Part shown: positions 34,747 through 47,400 of the stretch, piece after piece
Position numbering within the stretch: position 1 is the first letter of the stretch
Layout of the letters: each line of letters begins with the position of its first letter
Source of the DNA: Ophiura sarsii
Taxonomy: Eukaryota; Echinodermata; Ophiuroidea; Amphilepidida; Ophiuridae
Direction: 5' to 3'
DNA: 64,000 nucleotides
Assembly (NCBI GenBank): GCA_035610835.1
Contig: CM069441.1
Span: forward strand, 103,413,606 to 103,477,605
Position numbers and translations under genes: made by a program
Notes under the pieces: model-generated
The model's input: only the letters and a program-made list of their open reading frames with translations
What the model was told of the DNA's origin: nothing
Database searches by the model: none

Positions 34747-34890
34747 TATATATAATTGTTCAAACTGTTAAACAATTGTTTAAACAACAAAAGCAGTTGT
34801 CTAAACAATTGTTTAACAGTTTGAACAATAGTTGTTAGAGTGACAGGCTTTCAACTGTTTGGCGTTGTTTAAAATAGTTTTTACTGTGTA

Positions 34891-35710
34891 TCATGTGTCA
34901 TTGCCCTGTTAAGTATCAGTTGAACAGATTGACAATCGGACAGTAGGGGGCGCTGTTAAAATTGCTTGATTGGTAAAATTGAGAAATTCAGACCTCATTC
35001 TCCATACTGTGGAATAATTTCAGACAGATGGATAACTTTTAACAGTGGCGTGTGCTTGGTGATGGAAGAACTGCATGGAATCGGTAACTCACGATCATAG
35101 ACTGCTTCCCTGACTGGGAAATTCCCTCTAAACCACGAATTCAGACAGATTTGATTCTGAGATTCACACTACTAAATATTTCTAATAAGTTTTGTTTCAC
35201 CCTATAGACGTTATTCGTAATTGGCGATTTCAAACTAAAGAGGGAGACATGCTCGATGTCACGACGATGAACATACAATCTCGTACTTTTACTGCAATTA
35301 TTATAATGAACTGTGAACTTCTAGTACATTTTCCTAGATAGTGTCGGTTTAACCAGCAAACATTTCATTTCAAACTAGTGGAATAGGCCTACTCGCTCGC
35401 ACAATCCAATGTCTTATAGGTGTGGGTAACTGGACCCTATATTCAGTCAACTGCCCTCACCAGCATGAACCCATGTCCTATTATATCTCTCAACTTGGAT
35501 TGGTCATATCATCATCTAAAAACATCCATACACAAAATTGATTAATGTGGTCCAAAAAAAATCGCTATTTTTATCATATTTTCGTTCGAATTCACCGCAA
35601 AGTTTCGCGTAATTTAGCACATATTTTGCACTTCATAATTATTGATTGTAGGCCTAGTCAGATGGAAATTCATTGATATGTCCTGATGGGTGTAAAGTTA
35701 GTAGGCCTAC
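34891..35710. other. Intergenic, nothing recognised
   Basis: No exon, array or clear inverted repeat was found. Confidence 0.35.
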
Positions 35711-36127
35711 AGACTTTTTTTGATGATCGATTTGAGTTCATAATTATAGGTAGGGTGTGCAAAAGTTCACAGGTAGCATTTTTTTTAATCCAAGGGCAGC
35801 CGGTACCCCAAAAATCTTTCAAATTGTCATACTGGGCTCTATTAAATAATAGATTATTTAGCATAAGGGATCAATTTCAGCCATGGAGTATGGCCTATTT
35901 AAAATGCCACCGTGAAATTTTACGCACCCTCGAAAAATCTTAAACATTGTCATATTTGTGTAAAGTTGTGAGAGTCATAACATTGGGCTCTATACCTAGG
36001 TTATTTAGCATGATGAATCATCTTCGGTCATCTTGGATTAAAAAAAACTGCCACCGGGTGTGAAATGATGCACAATCTCCGAAAATTATACATTGAACTC
36101 AAATCAATCATCAAAACAAGAAAAGTC
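35711..36127. mobile_element. Foldback MITE, about 417 bp
   Basis: Left AGACTTTTTTTGATGATCGA then TTTGAGTTCA pairs with right TGAACTCAAATCAATCATCA then AAACAAGAAAAGTCT. Inner arms GTAGGGTGTGCAAAAG and TTTTTTTTAATCCAAG pair with the complement near 36030-36075. No coding sequence. Confidence 0.65.
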
Positions 36128-36404
36128 TTAAAAAAGACAAACAGCGCTCAGAAGGGGTAAATTTGAATGAAGTGGAAAATGTGATGTAAGAGTGGTGAAA
36201 GGTGTTATCAGTCACTAGTCACACCATGACGCTGACCCTGAAACATGAGATTGAAGGTGATATATTGTCTTTGAAATGTTATAAAGTTTGATTGAAATGT
36301 GTTTTGCAACTGGAGGTAGGCCTATTTGTGACAATTGTGCATTCACAAGTGGATAAACAGATGTCAGTATTTTTTGTCACATAATATGATGATTATTCGT
36401 GTAT

Positions 36405-36833
36405 TGGGCTATTCCAGAAAATAGGTGCACACCCCCTAGGGGGTGTGCACCTATTTTCTGCCTAGCTAGGCCTATATAGAGGGGTAATTTTTCAATTCTG
36501 GAAATTCCCGGATTTCCAAGAGCAACTTTCAACAAAATCTGGATTTTCGGTTCATATTGATCTCAAATAAATCTGAATTTCCGAACCCCTCTATTATAGG
36601 GGATCGTTTATATAGGATGCAAATATTTCGGAAATCGCTTCGAAGGAGGAAAATTCTGGAATTCCAATGCTTCTGTGGGGACTATAGGCCTAATAGGCCT
36701 ATGCTATAGTCTGAATTTCCAACGCTTCGGGAGGGGAAAAGTTCGGAATTTCCGATTAACACTTGAAGCTAAAAAGTCCAGAAATCCAAACCCCTCTTTC
36801 GGGGGGTGTGCATCTATTTTCTGGAATAGCCCA
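36405..36833. mobile_element. TGGGCTATT-family foldback MITE, copy 2
   Basis: Ends TGGGCTATTCCAGAAAATAG and CTATTTTCTGGAATAGCCCA are near-perfect inverted repeats. A second internal palindrome, ATAGGTGCACACCCCC with its complement, sits at the left end (about 36421-36460). The interior repeats GGAATTTCCG-like words. Confidence 0.8.
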
Positions 36834-38255
36834 TTGCATCAATGGCTTGTGTGATGGAGAAGAAGAAAAAAAATCAAATTTTAGATATGGTTGACATAAA
36901 TGGATTTTCTCTACCAAAAGGGAAATGATTACTGCATTAGCAGCTTGTTTATGGAACAATTTTCATCCTACATTAGTGGAAAATATTGTATCTGGCACCC
37001 AAAGTATTACTTTATGGGAACATGTGCATTTGAGTGGGTCACTCAAAGGCTTTGCATGGCTGGAATTCCTGGGAAATGTGAACAGAATAAAGAAGTTGAA
37101 ATCTGAAGAATAAGTCTAGCTATAGGCCTAGGCATTGTTTTGTTATGTGTATTTCATTGCTTCTTACATGTAGTTGCTGGTATCGTTGAGTACAAAAATA
37201 CTAACTACGGTATAAAAGTTGTAAAGAAATGTGTTATAGGCCTATGTGTTATCAAATTATTGTTAAAAGGGTTATTGAATATTCGGAAAACAGATGATGC
37301 GGAAGGGCAAAAACTAGGTTGGACAAGTGTAGAAAAAATGTCACAGTGTAAGCGCGCAAAACATTTCAGCTTTTAAACTAAAATGTCGTTGCAATGGTAT
37401 TAATTTCACAATCATGACGCCCCCCCCCCCCCCCGCCCCCACCCTATTTTTCGTGTAAAAAACTATTACCCCAGGATATTTGGGACAGCCCCCTACACCC
37501 ATCAGGAATTCATAAAATCATAACAAGTTTGATGATCTGGCCGGCTGCAGGTTAAAATGTTTGACCAACGTCGTTTCTCTGTAATTTGTGGGAATTTCAA
37601 CAATTTTACTGAACTGAGTGGACACGTACATCATTGTCGATGACCTGAGGCCTACAAAATAATTGATTAAACCATTATATAAGCTCCCTGATTAAACCGA
37701 TTGCGTAGCACCCCCTGGTGAATCCCTAAAGTGCAACTACAAACCATGCCACAACTAACTGACATTGACTGACCAATGTTTACATAGCAGTTGACATTCC
37801 GTTATGTTACCACTTCGTGACTAGATAATCCGCCCTCAACTTAACAGTTCTTTACGGCTAATACACTTCAGAGTATTTTTATTGATTCATCTTTACACAC
37901 TTTGGCCTTGTCACCGTGTTTGTTGTTGTGCCTGCATTATCCCCTTTTCATTCCAGGCATCGATCCAAATTCACTGGAGTTCGCAGTACGACAGCGGCCG
38001 TAGCAACGGGACTCGGCTTGATTGCATGAATGAATCGCTACGAGCACTTACCATTGCAGCTTACCAGTCATATCACTATCAGTCTATGACAAAATTGACA
38101 ACTACTTCGATGTTTACGAGAGGAGTTGAATTTTATACAGTTGTTTAATGTTAATATAGTCTAATTTAATAGTAATTTGTACTTGAATTATGACTGAAGT
38201 TGAAAGGAAACTGCACCGATAATGCAACAAGTTTTAGAATGTAAACTGTCGTACA
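36834..38255. other. Region upstream of the KIF12 start codon
   Basis: No clear coding exon. Positions 37412-37500 (a C-run then GTAAAAAACTATTACCCCAG and GATATTTGGGACAGCC) match the right part of the element at 44679-45001. Promoter and 5' UTR of the kinesin gene probably lie here, but I see no TATA box. Confidence 0.4.
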
Positions 38256-38464
38256 ATGGATTCCACTTTTGACGAATTCGATTTCACAGATTCACGTGTT
38301 TCAACTAGCAAAGAGGATAGTTTTCTTGGGAATTCGACGACGGAATCGACGCCAATAAGTTTCGGCCTTCTATCAGCGAGTAGTTCCGCGTCTAAAAAAG
38401 GGAAACAGAATGGAAATGGGAGTAGAAACTTAACTTATTCTGGGATTTCACATCAAACTAGTCG
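38256..38464 (+). CDS. KIF12: KIF12 exon 1
   Basis: Start codon with an in-frame stop 21 bases upstream. Encodes 69 residues plus two bases of an acidic then Ser-rich, poorly conserved N-terminal extension. Donor is GTAAGA. The next acceptor is 7 kb away. Confidence 0.8.
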
Positions 38465-41400
38465 GTAAGAGATCAGGTAGTGAATCAGGATAGTGTGTGA
38501 TCTGACGAGTCTGCCAAATTGTGCAACCATATCAAAGTGGCCTAGTAATATACATGATATAATACTAATACTATAGTAAACTTCTAATAAATGGAGGCTA
38601 GTAATAGTAGTATATGAAGTGGCAATATTATGAAGCAGTGTGGAAGCTTAGGGAAAGTTAGAGTTGATGGTCTTATAAAAAGTTGGCAATGGTTATATTG
38701 TAATGTATGTAGGCCTATTCTTAGACTGGAGTAGACGTGGGGGGGGGGGGGGGGGCAACCAACAGGGTTCGATTTACCTAGGTGCACACATGCGCCAGAT
38801 GTAACAGTCTTTGTGCATTTGTGCATGTAGATTTTATTTCCTAAATCGACCCTGTGGGGCAAGTGTGAATTACTTCAATTTTAAACGGTTCATCAATTTA
38901 ATTAAGCTTTATAAGTTCAATCTTTGACACACAAGATAGTTTTAGGAAAGTTTTTCTAAATCAATCATTTTAGCTCAAAAACTGTAAATATTTGCGAGCT
39001 ATGCACGCTTTTTCTACATGTTTCAACATTATCAACACAATTTGGGCTTGACCCCCCCCCTAAATTGTTTTGCTTCAGCCGCCACTGAGCTGAGCGTCAA
39101 TAAAAAAAGATGCTACGTTGCATCTCATAGTATAGGTGAGAATAAAAAACTACAAAGTAGTCAAGTGTTGTTTTAAAGATGCACAATATTTTTATAATAA
39201 AAAAGCTGAGCTGGAGGGGCACGCTGGGTAAACAAGGTGACATCACTCGACTTCTGGATGTCTCATTGCCTTGATGGCAAGATGCCCTCAATTTCTGGCT
39301 TTATTCATATCATGCAAGTATATAATTGCCTTGGGGGAAGTTGGTGCCCCTTCAAATTGCAGTGCCCTCTCCATTTCTTAATTCAAGGCCTGCTACCGTT
39401 AACCTTCATAATGAATAAAATGTAAAAAGATGAATCCAACGGAACCAGGAACAAAACACACCAAGGATCAGAAAACTGATACAAGAGGATATCTCAAAAA
39501 TATAAAAATGCTAAGAGTGAAAGCAAGATATACCAACAGGGTGTGGGGAAACAGGTAATAACAAGGAAGAATAACGCGATAAAACAGATAAATACAAAAA
39601 ACCCAATAACAAACGGAAATGCACTGGGACAAGCAATGAAAATTGCTGTGCAATAAAACAACAAAGATATATCTGAGACTACCGTTTGTTTTTTGTTTTG
39701 TTGTTATTTATCTGTTTTATCGCGTTATTCTCCCTTGTTATTACCTGTTTCCCCACACCCTGTTGGTATATCTTGCTTTCACTCTTAGCCTTCATAATGA
39801 AAAGTAAAACAAATAGTAGAAATACCTTCTTTGGAAAAAGAAGATCAAGTTCAAACAAACTGGAAAACTGAAATTTGCAAGACATTAGTAAAACCTTGTA
39901 GTTGTATCGCCATCTGGCCCTTCAGGTTCAGCATTAGGCCTACATGTATAATGTGAAAAGTAATGCTTCCTACAATGTAGGCTTTAGGCAGTCTGCTCTA
40001 AACATGTTCAAGAGCCAAAACGGATCTAAACCTTTATAAATGCTTTTCCCCCTGAACGTCAAAGCAACACTTCTTGACCTAATGCTACCTTAGATGCAGA
40101 ACTGTTGGACAGTGTTGTCACTAGCCAAAATTTAGTGCTGGTGTAATGGTTAATTTTACTGACGGCGAACGGAATAAGTGTAGCGAACGAAGTGCAGTGG
40201 ATCATGGCATGGGGTCCAGAGGCCTTCTTAATGTTTTTTAGGGTTTTTTAAGGCACTTTGAGGGTTCCTGCAACATAATTTCTTGTTTTATGAGGCAGTT
40301 TAATGATTTTATTCACAAATTGTGAAAAAAATATTTACCAATTTTTTTAGAGTGCCGGTCAGCAATCGTGAGTGCCGGTTGGCAATTGTGAGTGCCGGTT
40401 GGCAATTGTGAGTGCCGGCTACACCCGACCGGCTTAGTGTCAACCCTGCTGTTGGACACTGGACAGTTTTACAATACATGCTGAGGGGCTTCGAAAAAAC
40501 ATACAAAGTTTCGACAGAACAGCAAGTCCAGCGACGATATGTACCTTTCATTTAAATACAATTATGTAAAGTGATCATGTCAAATGTCATGTTAACAGTT
40601 GTAATCAGCAGACCGGTAATTACTCCATTAGGTCTGTTTGCAATCACCATGGCTATTTGATGTGTGCATTAGTATGTGTGTCCATTTACTGATAATCCCA
40701 TTAAAATTACACTGTGTTAACATTTTCAAATTGGTTAATTAATTATTGTTTGTAATTATGTGTATTAAAATAAAAGGTTACAAAATGGGTTTCAGTGATG
40801 CTGTAGATTCTTTCTATGGCAGATGCGCGACTTTCAAAGGCATCGAAACGAAAGACCTCCCTTCATCATAAAACATGTAAAATACACCCAAGTGCAGGGT
40901 TGTAGCTAGAGCAATTTTAGTGCCAGGCTCTATTTCCCGGCCAGGAGTATGACGACGAAAAATTTACTGAATTTATTGACCAAATATTGATGTTTTATCT
41001 GAACAAAATGCACAAAATACATGTACATGTACTCAGTTTTACTTCCAAGTTCCTTCCACACTAGTTAATTTTTTAAAGGTTATTTACTACAATTTGTGGT
41101 GAATTAGTGCCGGGCGGAAGGGCTTGCATTGACTGTGAGTGCCAGGCACAAATTGCTAGTCCCGGGCGGGCCCGCCCGGTGCCGCCCGCTGTAAAGTAGC
41201 TACAACCCAGCCCAAGTGAGGTTAGCACCGTTAATAGCTGATCAAATGAAAAATACCTGTCAGGGGGTATCAAACATCTAGACTCGTACTGGTTTTCAAA
41301 TTAGAGGGCATCAGATTATTGATAGAAATCTACTTATGGATGTAGCATAGGAGAGCATTATCATTAACTCTAACACTCTTGAGTAACGAATTACTACAAT

Positions 41401-44400
41401 GTGGTGTGCTTGTGTCACCTGGCTCGGCAGTTTTTCCATGAAATAATGGCCCCAGGGTATATACATGGCGAAGTATACTGAGCCATGTATGGTTCCCCCC
41501 ATGGCCTGGCGGTAGATCGTCTGCCCCTGAACTCGGAGGGTTAGAGCCCGGGGGCGTGGGGGCCCTTTTCCGTTCGCTCTTTGGCCGCGAAAAAATTCTT
41601 TGGAAAAGGTGCCTCGGGTTAGGAATTAATTGATATTAACATTGGGGTTTAATGCAATTTTGCAATAATTTACTAGTTTTGTGGAGCAAAATTCAATTTT
41701 TTTCCTATGCCCAAATTTAACCTTTTTTTTAATCTTAGACCTCATCTCATTTGGATACATATTAACATTCACAAAACATCATTTTCTGAAAGTTCAGTCC
41801 ATGCTTTATAATGCAAATAGGTGGGAATTTGGAAACAGGCATCCATCATAATGTAGGCTGTACTGTTAAATAAAAACCTTGAGTTGTGTGTTGTGCTTGG
41901 ATACCCTCATGCTCATCAAGAGAAAGTAAATATGGGGTTGTTTTCAGGATTAGCCTTTTATACATCATCTTTAGCATATTTATTTAATAGTCACTGTGTG
42001 AAGTGAAGCAATGAAATCTATTCTTAGAATAGTAAGCACCAATGAAAATTATCTGCATAGTGCATACAATGAATTGGTAACCGGCCTAGTTATGATAATT
42101 ATAGCAGAAGCGGAATTACACTAACACCGCACCCATATTAGGTGACCCAAAATACCTGTTCTTCGGGCGAACGAACAGGTTAGGTTCGTGAAAATGTTGG
42201 TGAATTTTTAAAAAAAAAATCAAAATGATCATAAACATTTTTTTTTAAAAATCCAACTTTTTTAAAAGAATTCAATTTTTTCTTCAAAAATGAACTTTAA
42301 CAAAAAAAAATCACAAAATGTGTTAACAATATCGTTTTGAAAATTTGACAAAAAAGAAAGAAAAAGGTTCCGACCCGTAGAGTAGAACAGGTGTTTTTTT
42401 GGCCCCATAGTGTTTACCTAGTTGCTCCTGAACAGTCAGAGTTTAGTGTATGATCTCAAAAAGCTAAATTAAGCTTTTAAATTTCTCTGTCCCAATTTCC
42501 CCCTTCACTCCCTTGCTTTTAAGACTAGACCTAATTTGATAGACCTTGAGAATTCAAAGGAAATGTGTGTTTAAATGTTGTCTTTTGAATTGAGCAATAA
42601 AAAGTTGAATCAGAGTACACCATTGGAAGTTCCAAGTCCTGCTTCACAATATTTATGGAAAAACAAAATTGAAATTGAAATGAAGTGTGGTATTGATGGC
42701 AACCTAATAGCATCGGAGAGCAAAAGGGCAGTCATGTAAATCAACATGCACAATGTAGTAGGTGGGTAAATTACACCATTTAATCTCCTGGGGGATGTTG
42801 TTGTACATACAGGTATGCTTATAGAGTGCCTGCCCCTTTGAGTTTGAAACCATAAATACTGGAGAGCAGTATTTATGTTGAAACCCACACATTCAATTGT
42901 AAAAGTGGACATTTTTGAGCTATATTCATTTTTGCGCTTGAAACCAGCTACCGCAAAAATAATAATACACAAATATATTTCTTTTTTATTTACTTAAATT
43001 ATAGGTCTATGTGATGAAATTACAAATTGCGAATATTAAAAATATGCAAAAATGTTTTAAACAGTTGAAATCTGCAAAGTGTGAACAATTATAATAATTA
43101 ATCTCGCACAAATTACCACTTTTGCAGTAAAAAAAAGTGAAAACAGGGTATTTTTATTAAAAACTGGTGTTTTTTCAAAAGGATTCTAAATTTGCAATTA
43201 CATTTTTTATATTATTTGTAAACTGTAGTGTAAACTCAACAAAAAAGAGGACCCAGTTTTACAGACTTGCACTCAAGTCGATAATTGTGTAACTTGCAAA
43301 TACAGGGTGTATCCAAAAAATAAGACTCTGTCTCTTGGTGGTTTTTTCCTTTTTCAAAACCACTGGACTATGACCAATTCACCGTCAGTGCAAAGCCCAA
43401 TTAATAATGATAATATTTTGAAAATCTGAGATGAATCGAATGAAAAATACGACCGCTAGCATAATTTGCGTACCATATCATTTACTAGTCTGTGCAATGG
43501 GATTTACACATGTACAAACCAGAAAATGTCATGGTTTACATTTCAATACTTTGCATTCATAAATGTTGTAACACTCACATCATCTATCAATAACAATAGC
43601 AAAGATTAGTTTGGTATTCCACTTAATTCTGGCACAAACCATTAATACGTCTAGCTACATGTAATCCACAAATTTGATGCATGAATATTTCTAAGCAATG
43701 TTCAATGTCGCTCAGTGTTCTCTTGAGAAAGCCTCAGCATGTACATGTAGGAGAGTTGTGGTAGGAAAGCACAAATCATGTCAATAGTGTGCTTATATAA
43801 ATACCAATCATTGGCAGAGAAGGACATATAGAATTAGAAATTGGACTTCTAAGTCAACTTCAATTTCTGCCATAAGTATGATAATAATAAGAATGATTTA
43901 ACATGATAAGAATAGCCTTTTAGCCTAATTAAAAATGTAATCTTCCACTGTGATGTTACTCTACCTTTACTGTGTGAATAACCATTGTAATACTTAAATA
44001 TGGGTTGACTTGCCTATGCCTAGTTGGTCACACTTTCCGTAATTGATGATTGATTTTTCTCATCTTTTCAGGATTTTAACTTTATTAGTTGTACTTGATA
44101 AGGCCAAAAAAAAAATAGTTGTGTTCTGAGAATGTGGGCCGGGTATTTTTTTTTTTAAATTTTTTTTTTCAAGATTTTTTTTTTCCAAGATTTTTTTTTC
44201 CAAGATTTTTTTCTCAAGATCTTCCAATCTGTGAAAAGTGATGGGCAAGAAACCAAAATATTCACCATTGGGTTGAAATTACATCCAGTAAGCGTTTTCC
44301 TTAGTATCTTCACACATGTTGACTGAAATAATAGGTATAAAATCATTGATTTGGTAAAATTTAAAAAAATAAAAAAAGTCCTTCCCAATTTTAGGCTTGT

Positions 44401-47400
44401 GAGGGCAACACAACTTCTTTTTTCTTTTTTTGCCTAATGAAATCAAATTTGTCAAGGTTCAGTGGTTTGAATAAGGATTAATTCCATGCTGAAAGCTAGT
44501 CCTATTTTTTTATACACCCTGTATTGGCTCCTCCATATTTGTAGTCGCTTATGTCACGCTCATCAAAATCCAACGTGGCGAGTGGTACTCCGGAAGTTGT
44601 TGCTAAATGTCTAAATGTTCCACAGTTTGCATTGTTCATGATCAAATCGGATGGCCGAAGTTGATGCATGAATGCTTAGGGGGTGGGGGCGGTCATTTTC
44701 TTTTGTAGGTGGCGTCCCAAATATGAAATTTATTTTGTGACCTCCCCCTAAGGGAGATGTTGATTATTTGTATAACCCCCCCCCCCCCAACAAACACACA
44801 AATCTTATAAGGAGACCTATCTAGTTTTAAAAAATAGGGCGGATAAGCCCAATTTGTGTTTCACAATGTTGAAACACTGTAGAATTGACTAACCCCCTAT
44901 TACAATGGTATTAATTTCATAACCCCCCTATTTTCTGTGTAAAAAACCTATGCCCCCAGGATATTTGGGACCCCTACCAAAGAAAATGATGGCCCCCTAT
45001 TATAGTTAGTCGGAACAAAATAATGTGGGACTTGACTTGGACTTGAAATAAATGACTTGTGACTTTACTTGGACTCAGTGGCGGCACCAGCATCATAAAA
45101 AAAAATGGGGGGGGGGAATTTTATGCTAAAATTGTCTAATTTGGGCTAATTCTAACTAATTTGGTATGAAAATGCGCGTTTGCGTGCAAAATTTAGCTGT
45201 TTTGTGCTAATATTGTCAAATTTGGTCTAATTTGGTAAGAAAATGTGTGCAAAGCGTGAACAAATATTGCCATTTTATGCTGAAATTGTCTAATTTCAAT
45301 AACTAAATTGATTGAGGTTTTTTTTTTTGGGGGGGGGGATGGGGCGGGGCAGACAAAAAAGTTATTCAGATCTGGTCATGTTATTGTTACACCATTTTCA
45401 AAACAGTGTTCTTATTGTTTGTTTGTTTGTTTGTTTTTCAATATTTTACAGGAGCACTCTATTATCTGCCCAAGACTCACAGATTGGCGATGGGGATATT
45501 GAAGAGGGTAACGTGGCTCATGTCAGCGTTGTTGTAAGGTAGGGTAAAAATGTTTTGAAAATCATAATAACATTTAGTGATAAATCATGCTAACTTTTGT
45601 TGTTGTTGCTTGTAAGTTGTTATGTTCCCTGAAGACAAGGCTCGAGATAAGTGGGCGGCACCCACTGGGCGCTGGGCGATTTTCACCCCTCGGTCCTTCT
45701 GTCTTAGCGCCCGGTAATGCTGAAAAATAAACAACCGAGCGCTAATATTTTGTCCAAACCAGCACCCGTTGACGATCGGGAAGCTCGCCCCAGACATCAA
45801 ATTTCGAGTTGACAATGCTGCCACGCTGGATTTAATAAAAAGTTAGCTCCCGGTAGACTGAAAATAGCTCCCGGTTCTCAATAAATTCCATGATCCGGGC
45901 ACTACTTTTGAAAAAAGTAGCTCCCTGTAAAAAAACCCTGTTATCTTGAGCCTTGCCTGAAGATGAGCCTTAAATTAAATTAATTAATTAAATGTGCTAG
46001 TTTAATTGTGATTTACCCGTAAGATTAAGAAATTGTAGCACCGTTTGTGACTATACTACAGCGTTCTCACAATCGATATCGAAATTGTAAAATAACAACG
46101 TGTTGACATGAAAAAAAGATCTCGATTACAGCCCTAATCTGAAATAGGTTTTACCTGGAGGTCTCAATGTCCTTTTTTCCATGTACCTTTTTTATTGTAT
46201 AGATGTTTAACACCTGCCGGCAAGGTTGGTACAGACCAGGCTGTATTATTTCAATTTCCACCCAGTTCCTGAAACATCTTCACTTCTCTTGGTAACAATA
46301 ATTTGTCTTGTCATTTTGTGCCGGCAACCAGCATGACCTCTGAACCCTCCTGTCCCGACCACCTGCCAAGCTGTTATAAATCCATATATTTTGACAAAAG
46401 AAAGTTATTTTTATCATAAGAATAATATACTGTTAGGATTATTGATCAATTGATAATACACTTGTTGTTTTTTTCTAAGAAATATAACTGATGCAAGTTT
46501 GTTTTGGCAAAACAGATAAATACCTAAAACATCTGAAATTGAAGTAATTTGGATTGGCAAGGGGGTGTTAAAAGTCAAAACATAATTTTTCTTTTGGTAG
46601 ATCAAAAAGCAATTGTAAAATGTAGGATATTGTCCATTGTTTAAGATTTAAAATACAGGCTCACTTTGAAAACTAATCCTCATTATCCTGTCTAATTGCT
46701 ATTTCATGTTTCATGGCCCCTCTGATCTATTTACATGTAGCTCTGGGGTGGCATGTCCTTTCCATTGTGGCATAGCATTTTGTTTATAGTAAGGAAACAC
46801 CACTTGGATGCTATTCCTCATCTTGTACACTTATCACCTGTCTCCAATAATCACATCGCAGGGACATTTATTGCTACAAAAGATACAGAAATGTGCACTT
46901 CATTATATCATTGAAATATCCCATTTAGTTGTCAATGATAACTGATAGCGTGTTTTGAAAAGTATCATTGGTCCAGAGGCGGTTACTGACATTTAATGTT
47001 GCGTCCTTTATGACGACAACTTTTAATTTGTTATCAGTTGTAAATGTAATAATTAAAGCAAAATATTATTTTTTTATCAGGGTTGCAATTGTTTGAATTT
47101 TTTTTAAAGATTTAGATTTTACCAAATTTGTCAAAATATTACTGTTTTCTGCTTGAAATGAATAAGTTTGGTTGAAAAGATTGCCTTTAATCTATTATCA
47201 CACTAGAAACATTAGGCCAAGTAACAGAAATAGCATGTTTCTCGTCCCCGCCCACACCGATTTTTGACGCCGCTCCAATATTTTTGTTATTTGTTATTTT
47301 CAAAAATTCCAAAAAATTCCAAAAAAAGTTCGGAAAAAAAAAATCAAAAATTGTTGTGTGTCCAACTATTTTTCAATGAAAAAGACGCCATTTTGAGGCT

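Larger units (their letters stand above)
32239..34888. mobile_element. Tc1/mariner-type foldback MITE interrupted by a full-length mariner
   Basis: Outer ends CACAGTAAAAACTATTTTAA (32239) and its complement TTAAAATAGTTTTTACTGTG (ending 34888) are flanked by TA on each side (32237-32238, 34889-34890). The arms include ACAACGCCAAACAGTTG and GCCTGTCACTCTAACA with matching complements. Removing the mariner at 32301-34746 restores a continuous palindrome of about 200 bp with no other loss, so the MITE was there first. Confidence 0.85.

Noticed and set aside
37882..38148. 88-codon frame upstream of KIF12
   Set aside because: An acceptor-like TTCCAG precedes part of it, but there is no donor in phase with exon 1, and an in-frame stop precedes the KIF12 ATG. 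It could at most be UTR.
45076..45360. hAT-like end CAGTGGCGGCACC
   Set aside because: No opposite CCGCCACTG end or 8-bp duplication was found nearby, so it is not annotated as an element.
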